DNA from: Pycnopodia helianthoides
Lineage: Eukaryota > Echinodermata > Asteroidea > Forcipulatida > Asteriidae
Length of the DNA stretch: 64,000 bases
Direction of reading: 5' to 3'
Assembly: GCA_032158295.1 (NCBI GenBank)
Contig: CM063244.1
Location: 3,910,510-3,974,509 of the forward strand
Part shown: piece by piece, positions 14,240-26,200 of the stretch
Position numbering within the stretch: position 1 is the first letter of the stretch
Layout: the number at the start of each line of letters is the position of its first letter
The notes under the pieces: model-generated
What the model was told of the DNA's origin: nothing
The model's input: only the letters and a program-made list of their open reading frames with translations
The model's database searches: none
Position numbers and translations under genes: made by a program

Positions 14240-17200
14240 ATTCCATTGTAAGACATGTCCTCTTGATATTAAATGTTTCCATTGATCACCAGAAGCCAAT
14301 AAGAAATGCATCTTTGGGATCAGAAGTAGTGCAGCAGGTGCGTGAATGTGAGATGTACATATTTATTAATAGAGTGCTTAGACTAGAGCAGTTTAAATGT
14401 AAATGGAATTTGATGGATTCTTAAAGGCACAGTACACGTTTGGTAATGACTCTGAAAATTAATGGCAATAAAAACTTACTTGGTAAGAAGTGCAGCAGCC
14501 TTGGGTAGTATAATGAATTTTGAGAAACTTTTAACTTCGAAGTACTACGATTCTGGAATATATAACTTTTTATTCCCCCAAATTTGAATCTGAGAAGCGT
14601 TTCTGTTCTCAGACTGTATTGGGAATATTCTTCCTGCACGGAAATATTCGCTCCGGTTTTTCGGTGATATCTCAAAAATGCAACCACCTTTTGAAGTGAA
14701 ATTTTCACAGATTAGTTTTATTGTATGTACCTACATTTATAGAGGATTAACACAATCAGTAGGCTCCAATTACCAAACGTATGCAGCACCTTTATATCAA
14801 TCTTACGGGATCCAACTTCCTTGTGTTAATGAGTAAATTTTTCATCAAGGGTTGTTTAGCAAGACTTCAAAGAAGCTTGGACCAGGAGAAGATACTCATA
14901 TGAAACTCAAGCAATCAACAGTTTTTTAAAGCCCCTTTTTGTTGAATTTTATAGAAATATTAATTATCCCTTATTTCAAAAAAGTCTTACCGTATGTTTG
15001 AAGCCAAATGTTTGCTTATTTTATGCAAAAATCATCAAGCTTTGTATCTTGGTATGATGGGATATCTTCCATTACTTGTTTAAAAAAGAAGAAGTCATAT
15101 TTCAACCTGGCTGTTTATACTGTTATATTATATATCACTAGTCAGAAACTAAGGATGCCTCAAGAAAATCACTTTAGCAAAGGACGCCTATTATGAAACC
15201 TTTTAACAAGGAGTACTTGCTATTTGAACCAGAAACATTCCAATAAACTGTTACTCTTTTCTATCCTAAAATATGAACCCATGGCTTAAAGGCACAGTAC
15301 ACGTTTGGTAATGACTCTGAAAATTAATGGCAATAAAAACTTACTTGGTTAGAAGTACAACTTTCGATAGTATAAAGCATTTTGAGAAATATTTTAATTT
15401 AAAACAATGTGGATATGGAAAAAGATGTCAGTTTTTATCCCCCAAAATTTGAGTACAACAGCTTTGGGTAGTATAATGAATTTTGAGGTTTTTTTTCGGT
15501 GATATCTCAAAAACGGACCAGGTATTGTATGTACCTACATTTACATAGGATTAACACAATCAGTAGGCTCCAATTACCAATTGTGTACTGTGCCTTTAAC
15601 ACTCTGTCTAATGGATGGAGCAATTATGGTGGTGTGTCATACTCATGACACAAGTACCAAGACATATAGAGATTCCTACATTGTGTAATAAATAGAGGTT
15701 GAATAAATCACATGATGGCCCGCTCTTTCCATAATGCTTCATTACACCCAATATCTGTATCAAAACCCTAGAGCTAATGAGAATAGGATAACTTCAGCAT
15801 GAAGGGTGTTTATAGCGCCGCCACTTTCTGCTAAAGCTATATAAAAAAATTATTTTAAAAAAAATTAAATTATTTTTTACTGTTACTGTTTGTTTTGTGG
15901 GGACTTGCATTTTCTGTTTTAACTCTGCCTTTTTTCAACTCTGTCTATAGATTTTGTAGCATGTATATATTTTTTTATGTTTTAATGTGCCAGAGGTATT
16001 GGAATTGAAGGCCTTCGGGCCACAGTTTTTAAGTAAACTTTTTAAATTCCAGGCATATGCCTCTGGCTTTTTTCCCCTCTTTTTCGACACAAATTCTATG
16101 TGAATGTGTGTTCAATTTTTGTTTGTATGTGTTTTTAATGCTGAATAAATAAATAATAAAAATAATATAATACTCAAGTTGAGTTGATTTTACGGATAAA
16201 ATTGCAGAAAAGAGTGGTTTAAAGTTACGCTACCAGCATTGCTAAAAATTGATTAGAAATTTGAATGACATCTCTGTTTACCTCGACAACCATGGGATGT
16301 AATGTAGAGTTAAAGATGATATCAAACCCAAGCAGCTGAAAACAGTTCTTGCATCTACAAAACAAAAAGAAGTTTGGTAATGAATGTAGTCAACCAATTC
16401 AACCAATTGTGGCGTGCCAGGGCCAAGTGGATAAGAACACCGGACTAGAGCTTTGGTTTTTCTGTTCAGCAGAGTGTGGGTTCCGAGTCCCGGTCGTGAC
16501 ACTTGTGTCCTTAAGCAAGACACTTAACTATTATTGCTGCGTCCTTCGGATGGAACGTAAAGCGTTGGTCCTGTGTGTTGTGTAATGCACGTAAAAGAAC
16601 CCAGTGCACTTATCGAAAAGAGAAGGGGTTCGCCCCGGTGTTTTTGGTTTGATTAGCTGCATATAGCGCACAGCGCCTCGTAAACCATTACATGGTGCGT
16701 ATGTAAAGGAATAGGTCTAATACTTCAAAACGTAGCTCCACAATACCTTGCAGGAAAATACTGAATGTTGACGCGCCTTGAGCGTCACTGAGTGACGGAT
16801 ATGAGCGCTATATAAGAAGCCACTATTATTGTTATTATTTAGTCTGTGGAATGACAGCCAATATCAATTATCTTTAGATAACAGAAACACAAAAATAGTG
16901 ACTCAGGTTTCAAGCATAAAAGCAACACCATACTTCACAAAAAACACAAGTCATTAACATGCGATAAAAATGAGGAAGTTATTCTTTCATGCCAAATTAA
17001 AATCTTGTGCAACTCATTGAGTTAGATTCACTATTTTGACATCATGACGGTGCACTTTTTGTTTGGATTTTACATGTTTGTACTAGTATTGCAATAATTA
17101 CTAGCATATTCTGGATTAGTACGCTAACATTTCAACCTAAAAAACCATCACAAATATTACTTTACATCCATCATGCTATTTACTCTTGTATCTGTTAAGC

Positions 17201-20200
17201 AAAGCAATTTGAAACTTGGAGTCACTATTTTTGTGGCGTGTCGTGGCCGAGTGGTCTAGTTCACCGAACCCAAGCTCTGGTGTTGTCAGCAGCACAGTGT
17301 GGGTTTGAATCCCGTCATGACACTTGTGCCCTTGAGCAAGGCGCTTAACCATAATTGCTTCGTAAAAAGTTGGGAAGGTAGTGCATTCTGCTCTACTAGC
17401 CAAGCTCCTAGTGGATGATATATCCGTGCCACATCTTACGGACTGTGAAGGGGGTAACCCTGTTTCAGCCCCAGGAGTAGGTGGCAACGTGCCCATGGTG
17501 TCAGTTGATTTGGGTCAACAGCCCAAATCAGTTAAGTGTAGCCCTCACCCTTAAGTGGCCATTCGGCCTTGTGAGTTTGGCGATATCTCATAAAAAATAA
17601 AAATAAAAACCAATTTACCTGTAGTGTTCATCCCAAGGCTGTTTAGCAAAGCGGCCGAAGTGAGCCACCAGGGAAGATTCTGCAACTAGCAATGTCTCAA
17701 CAATGACTGTGGCTAGATTCTGGAAGGCAATCTCAGCTGCATCATAGCCAAAGTTGTACTTGAGATAATGCTTGAACTGTGCCAGGTACCAGGTTCTGTT
17801 GGGAATCTGTAATGATGTATAAAGAGTTCTATTAGAATGACTGCATCCAATGAAGAAATGGTGCAAAAAGACTGTCACTTTAAAACCAAAGTTATACTTG
17901 GGATACTGTACTTTTAGAAATTACGAAGGGTCCTATTGAAATGACTGTATCCAATGAAGAAATGGGCAAAAAGACTGCCACTTTATAACCAAAGTTTTGT
18001 CTCCAATCTCGCTGAGATTCAACAAATGGCTTCAGAACAACCATGTTTCTCAGTAAAAAATGAGTCCCAGAGCATTCTGAGCAGTTTTAAATATACCGTA
18101 CTTGAGATAATAACTGACAGTACTTTTAGAAATCTATAAAAGGGTTCTATTTGAATGACTGTATCCAATGAAGAAATGGTGCAAAAAAGACGGTCACTTA
18201 AAAACCAAAGTTATACTTGGCTAATACTTGACAAGTACTTTTTCTGTTAGGATTCTATAGTAATATATGAAGAAGGGTTTCATCAAGAATGTGTTCCAAC
18301 TGTATGCCCGATACCTCATTGTTTTAATGACAAGGTAGTTTTACCTTATTTAAAGGGTGTGTACAAAATTGGTAAGACTTAAAATATTAACGTTCACAGA
18401 TTTGCACATAACTAACATGGTATGAAGATGGTCATGGTGGAAAAACTTCCCTTGAAATAGTTTTGCTTGAAATGCTATAGTTTTTGACAAATTAGTTAAT
18501 CCACTTATTTTCTATCACGGTGATAAAATCCGATGTTTGAAGACGGTGAAAACATATAAAGGGGTCTTTTACTGTTTTCTTGTGACTCTGATGACCGATT
18601 GAGCTTAAGGAACATTACAGAATTGGATTTTTGCTAACAAAACAGTTGCTGGCAGTGTAAGCACTTTATGTAATCCACCATATACATAAACTGACAAACC
18701 TGTAGAAGTTTGAGATCGATCGGCCATCTGGGTCACGAGAAAATAGTGAAAAACCGATTACACATTTGCATGAAATCATATAGGTTCAACAAATGAATAA
18801 AACGCTCACTGAGCGATAAACTCCAATCGGAAAATTAGTTTATTCATTTCTCATCAAATATGGCATTTCAGACGGAAATATTTCAAGGGATGTTTTCTAC
18901 TATCATCATCATTAGACCGTGTAAGTTTTATGTAAATCTGTGATCAAAAGTATATTTTACAATTACAATTCTGTAATGTTCCTTTAAATTTTCACAGGTT
19001 TGTTATTTCATGGATATGTTGGGTTACACAAAGTGTGGATACTGGTATTTGACACTTACCAATGTTGTACACATGCTTTAAAGGGAACCTCTATGAAGGG
19101 AAATTAAAAAATTTATTGGACCAGTTTAAAGGCCATCAAGGCAATTAATTTTTTTCAAAACAACTATTCGTCGTAAAACACTCACAAAGTTGATTATGGA
19201 ATCAACTTGGGCAAGTTCAACCTCCGGTTATCTCAACAGAGCTGGTTTTGCGGCAGTTGATTTTACCTTTTTAAAACCTCGCTGGTAGTCGTGCCTGAAG
19301 TGAACCAGCCCTTCTGAGTGTATGTAAGCCCTGAGTGGATTGATTGAAGTAACTAGGACGTAAGCTCTGATGTTGATAGGCATGCCGAAGACCAGCAAGG
19401 GGTTGGGCAAATACTGCTGAACCACAGCTTTCTTGAAACGAAATCTACCAGACAAGAAAAATGAGAGATAATAATAAGCAAATAAAAAATATTACTATTA
19501 AAGGAACATTACAGAAGTGGTTTTTGCTAACAAAACAGTTGCTGGCAGTGTAAGCACTTTATGTAATCCACCATATACATAAACTGGCAAACCTGTAGAA
19601 ATTTGAGATCGATCGGCCATCTGCATTTGCATGAAATCATATAGCTACAACAAATGAATAAAACGCTCACTGAGCGATAAACTCCAATCGGAAAATTAGT
19701 TTATTCATTTCTCATCAAATCTGGCATTTCAGACAGAAATATTTCAAGGATGTTTTCTACTATCATCATCATTAGACCGTGTAAGTTTTATGTAAATCTG
19801 TGATCAAAAAGTATGTTTTACAAGTTTTTTTCTTACCAATTCTGTAATGTTCCTTTAAAGCACATCATTGTTTAAGTCTAGGTTTATCGACAATGATTTG
19901 TTCGACCTGATATCAGTGAAATAAAAACTGGAAATGTTTCAAATATATTTGACTGGGATATACTACCTCAATTTCTTTTGTATTCTAAATTGACTATTGT
20001 AGATTTACTGAATCAAAATTCTGTTACTGAATATTGTCAGTTCAATTTATATCGCACACCATCACTATCCAAAGCTTTTATGTGTTGTTGTTTTTTTATC
20101 AACAATTGAGTATAGATAGGTTGCAGTATGACGTAAATCGGCCATCTTTACGGGCAGTTTAGAACAAACAGTCGTGTGTTTTGTGTGAGAACGGCGTGCA

Positions 20201-23200
20201 ACAGCGCGCATTTCACGAAACTCATTGCAGGATTGGTCAGTGAACAACGCGGCTGCGTTAATAAGTTGAGCGTTTGACGCACCTGCAAGCCAAAATGCAA
20301 TTTGCCCGTAAAGATGGCGTCTACTGGGAACTATCTATAAAACAGTTGAAAACTTACTCTCTAACTTTTGCATAATCTCTTTCTTTGGTTGGTTGTAAGA
20401 CCTGTATGTTACCTCCAGGGCTGGTAGATTTGAAGACCCATTGAACCTTATCTCCCAAGGCATCAGCTACCCCTAAGAACTGATCATATTGTTTTGGCAT
20501 CACCCAACATGCTGGTGTGATGTGACTCTTCTTCACCACTGGGAAGAGAAAAAAGCATTTGCCATAAAAATGCATTACGTTGTTTTAAAGGAACATTACA
20601 GAATTGGTTTTGCTAACAAAACAGTTGCTGGCAGTGTAAGCACTTTATGTAATCCACCATATACATAAACTGACAAACCTGTAGAAGTTTGAGATCGATC
20701 GGCCATCTGGGTCACGAGAAAATAGTGAAAAACCGATTACACATTTGCATGAAATCATATAGATTCAACAAATGAATAAAACGCTCACTGAGCGATAAAC
20801 TCCAATCAGAAAATTAGTTTATTCATTTCTCATCAAATATGGCATTTCAGACAGAAATATTTCAAGGGATGTTTTCTACTATCCTCATCATTAGACCGTG
20901 TAAGTTTTATGTAAATCTGTGATCAAAAAGTATATTTTACAAGTTTGTTTTCTTAGCAATTCTGTAATGTTCCTTTAAGAACTCTTACAAAAAACAGCTT
21001 GTCTCTAACTATCTTAAGTAGCTTCTTCTCTTTTCATCCTTCATCTTTATGAGTTTCTAGTTATGAATTACCTTCTTGTTCCGTCTTAGCTTGTTAAGTA
21101 GCGTTTGCTTTGTTTGTTTGTCCTGTTTTGTCCCTGTCTGTACGTTCTGTTGTAACCTAATTTTCTGTTCAGAAGTCCACTATGTTGTTTTCCCGAGGCA
21201 TTTCTATACAAGACTTTGTCTTTTGAATATGCCTCCATATTTGCCTCTGTTTCATTGTGTCTCATATAATTTTTATTCTAGTAGTTCTTTGAACATCTTT
21301 GTTCAATACACCTTCTTTATATTTACTTGTATATGTACATTTTGCATTATGGAAATAAATACCGAATTGAATTAAATTGAATTGAAGTATTATGTTGTAT
21401 GCAAGTGCAGAATTATCTGCTGAGCTGCATCATAAATGGTCCTGCTCTCAGTACAAAAGAGAATAATGTTTGTCAGGTCAACAATTTCTCAAAGAGAACT
21501 GTCTGATAAAGGTATAATAACAATGTTTAGATGAAAGCATTAGGACTATCTCCCAGCAAGGATGATTAAAGGCAGGGTGTACTTTTGGTAATTACTCCAC
21601 AAGTTAATGACCATAAAAACTTACTTTGGTAGAGAGAGCACTGGAGAGATTGATATAAAACATGAACCGTTCGATTGTTTTAATCCTATATAAATGTAGA
21701 TATATACAATAAAACTAACCTGTGAAAATTTCATTTCAAAAGGTGGTCACGTTTTTGAAATATCGCCAAAAGCCGCAGCAAATAATGTCCACATATAAAG
21801 AATAATCCCTAATAATAGGAATACACAATCTGAGAAACGTTTCTGACAGAAACGTTTCTTAGATTCAAATTTTTGGGGATAAAAACTGACATCTTTTTCC
21901 ACATCCACAAATTGAAATATTTCTCAAATTGCTTTATACTATCGAAGGTTGCTTTACTTCTGACCAAGTCAGTTTTTATTGACATTAATTTTTAGAGTGA
22001 TTACCAAACGTATACCTTCCCTTTAAGCAAACTGGTTGCAACAAGTTGCTCCATGATCACTTCTCCACATCAGTTACAGGTTTGAACACTATGAAAATCT
22101 TTGCTGTGAAATCGCCGTGAAATCTTAGTGAAGCGCAGGATTTTAGCTGAAATTCAAGGAATTATTTCTCTTTCACCATGCTTTAATGGAATTTCAATTC
22201 CCTTAAACCACCTGGAACAAAGAGTCTCTAGACCATCTGGCCTCCTTGAATTTCACCATTATTTCAGGGAATGCTCTCCATCCAAGCCTAGAACTGTTTA
22301 ATTTGGGATAATGTTTTCAGCAGTGCAGCACAGTAAAAACAACATGGCGAAACTTTGGCTGAAGAACTCAGTGAAAACAAGGTGAAAAGGAATTTACAAT
22401 TTCAAGTGGATTTTTCACTCCTTTTTCAAGACGGAAATTTTCATAGTGGAACGGGCTACATTATAATTCACTCATAGTCTATATCTAAATGAACTTGTAG
22501 TTATTTCTTTAGGAGTGTAACAATACTGAAGTGATATCTTGTTGTTGGAAAGCTTGGGTAGTCTGAGGAGAGTACAGGGCTCGCCCTTAACACTAGCTAT
22601 GGGCTAGTAAACACCGCTTCTCAACTTGCCCTGTGGGCTACTCAAAATTGTGCAACCTACTTGTTTAAAATGCTCATTTCTTCCTTTTCAGGTGTGAATA
22701 ATCAATGTATAAAATGTGTTAATCGTTATTGAGTGTGTGAATATAACTTCATCTGATCATTAAACTGGTTGTGATCGTTAACATTAACACATCAGACCAT
22801 TACATTTATGGCAATTCCTGTTTAAAATCTGGGCTACTAAAACTTCCTGGGGGCAAGTAAAAGGCACAGTTTACTGGCCCGGCGGGCTACTTTACAAAAA
22901 CTTTAAGCGCAAGGCCTGTAGTAACTTACTAGGTATCCTTCTTGCATGATTCATGGTGTAGCAGAAGCCGTCCTTCTTCCATAATACATTTCTAATCCCT
23001 GGTATTCTATTGATCTGTTGATAAAACAAAATAAGAAGTAAAACTTGAGAATCCAAGCAAAAAATTGTCCATTTACACATTTTTTGCTTTTTATCTGGAA
23101 CTGCTTACAAAACCCTCCAGGATCCAGACCTAAGTTGAGTCTGATTTAGTTCTTCATAATTAAGCCAGCAATGCTTGATTATATGAGGCCAGACATATCA

Positions 23201-26200
23201 CAATGAAGCTTCACTTTTTTCCTTCATTAACTTCCTGATAATACTTAAGGACTCTGTCTGATGTGACATTTAAGGTTCCAGTGGTGTACCCAAACATTTC
23301 CATTTTTAGGGGGGGGGGGGGAGCGGGAGCAGAGACACAATTTGGGAGGGGGCTATTTAATGTATTGAACTATTCATTTTTGCTATTTTTAGTTCATGTT
23401 TTTATCTCATTTGGATTTGGGGGGGGCAAGGGTTCTGGGTGGGAGAGGGGGAAATATTTAAGAGAAAAATATTTCTCTGGATGGTGCTGATTATGCACTT
23501 TTTTGTAATAGTCAGTGAGCGTTCACATTGAAACTAATTAATAACCCTGTACTTTGTGTTTAAAAATTAAAGATAAAAACTTTGAGAAATGTCTTAAATT
23601 TTGACTAGCCTTTAAGCAGCATACAAACAGATCAAGGACAAGTTGCATTTGGTCCTACATTGTAATACCATTGTGATATTCTTTATCAAGTGCACCAAAA
23701 TCATTCCTGAAGGAGTTGATTAAACAGTACAAGAAAGTTTTTGTGCCTCAGAAGTAACCCACACAATTGGTATCTAATAAGAAGAACAAAACAAGTACTG
23801 GGAAATTCTTTTTAAAAAAAAGAGTTTTCTACCCAGTTTTCTACAAATTACCAAACTAAAAAATACATGGAAAAATATATGCATGGAGAGTTACAATATA
23901 GCAACTTTACACCACACAAATCAAACAATTAAATTACAGGCTGTCGGGCTACAATCTTGAACTTGACATAATGTACTTTTGTCATGTAGGAGTTCTCTAT
24001 CTATCATTATTATGAGTGAAAAAAAACCTGAAGAATGTGATCTAGAAAAAACAATCATAAACTTGGGGAGCTAAAACTACGATGTTTACTTCCCCTTTAG
24101 GCACATGCAAAGGTTGTGCGTACTTTAAATAGGCCCTACTGACATGGTGGAATTTGTGGAATGAATTCATTATGACAAATGGGCAACGTAGTGAGTGGCC
24201 AAAAAAAAAAACTACTTTCATATGGAAGCTTTTTTTCTATTTTCTGATCTATTTTTAGTCAATGATTATCGTTGAAGTAAAACTGATGAGATTATTCAAT
24301 AAAGGTTCAAGTCACTAGAGGTCAGGAATTCTCTGCCTCTGCAACTGTGTACACTGGAATCTTAATATAGTCTCAGACCATGTTTGAGAATGATGCACTA
24401 CAATCCATCCGACCAAGTTTAGGTTGACAAGTGGTTGGCACCAGTCTAACAATCATACTAAATAACTCAGACCCATGAATGGGTATTGTGGAGAAAATCT
24501 TTCTGTGATAGGTGTCCACTATCACTATTCTTTGACAAGGTTTAGAACCAAATTTGACGTGAAACACAAATGCCCCACCCAGGATACTAGGTTCCAGATC
24601 TTAGCATCATAAGACATGAGGCCAATTTCACCGCGCTGCTTTGACGGTAAGCAAATTTTCGTGCTTACTGTAACAGAGAAATTTGCTTAAGCGTAAGCGT
24701 ATTTCACAGGTTACCAAGAAAATTGGGCGGCCAGCCTGCGCGTTCACCATGGATTTGCATTGTTGCGTCATTCATATGCATACAGTAAGCACTAGAAGGT
24801 TGGCATGCCTTTTCGTTCGCTTACGGTTAGCAGCGCTATGAAATGGAAACTCTCACAGTAAGCACAAAATCGGCCGTGTTAAGCAGCTCTATGAAATTGG
24901 GCCATGGTCTGGATGCAGTCAATCTGACTACAATGTTGGTGAGCAGTCCTACTAGCTGGACATACATCTTAGTAAAAGTGCACCAGGAAATGTTTATAAT
25001 GGGTCACAATAATGTTTAGCAATGGCATTTGCAAGTTACAATGCATTTTTTGTATTCATTAGTTGACTGACCGTCAAATTGTTATGCTAAGCAAAACTAC
25101 ATTAGCCTTCGAGAAAGACTCTGCTAGGGTCGAAACGTCAGACCACTAACTAATTTTTTGCACTTAAAATGAAACCCATAAATGTTTAAATGTAAACCCA
25201 CTTTCCACTTAAAACCGTCAGTAAGTTTGTTTTTTACATTAAAATATATGGCATCAGAATAATGAGACTACAACATTGATTATAGATACTTATTTCCCTA
25301 CCAACAATAACCTTGATTTAAAAGACAATCTGTTTTAAGATGAGTTTGCTTCAAAATCTCCTAATTTCAATCAACACTCCTGATTTATATGTACCAAGAA
25401 TCCACATTACATAGTCACTTTAATAATTGCATCTCTGCATGTCCCTGGTAGTAAGAAATCAAACATCCACCACACAGAACCTCTGATGAAATCCTCTTCA
25501 TCATACTCACAAACAATACTAGAACAATGACACATGAGATTTCTTCCCTGAAACAAAACCCTCAATGGGTTATTTTTACCTGTTTTTCGGGGTGTAATGT
25601 TACCAGTGGAACGTACCTTTTGGCCAGAGTGTAATTTAGTAAATGAAGTTCTCTGGAGACACTCTGCGGAGTCTCCATCTGTGAAGGCCAAGCAGAGCAG
25701 CACCATCCATCCTTCCCAATCAGCAGACGACACCGCCCGTGGTAGCCCTGTGGGTGACAATCACTTAACAAATCAAGAGATGGCATGATGGCTGTAACCA
25801 GCTATGCAAACGTGATCTTATTAACAGTCGAATGAACAACAGACATCATTATTACTAGAGTAATTACTGGCAATGATCTGACAGCAAGGATGCCTTAAGA
25901 GTTAAATTAATCACTGTAGCTGAGATGCAAAAGATAGATTGTTAACAATATTTGGAGGCTGCATCCGAAGTAAAGATACTACATAGTACGTAGGTCTATT
26001 CACTTTTGAACTTCTTAAATCCATTATGTAGATTTCTAGTATACTAATTACTAGTTTATACTGCACAAACTCCAAGTGTCTTTAAATGTGCATTTAAATA
26101 TTAGTATTTTCCTATAGAGATCCATTACAAAACCAATTCAAAAACACCAGGAAAAGCCCCTTCTCTTTCATTTAAAGTTCCTGGACTGGGGTTCCACAAA

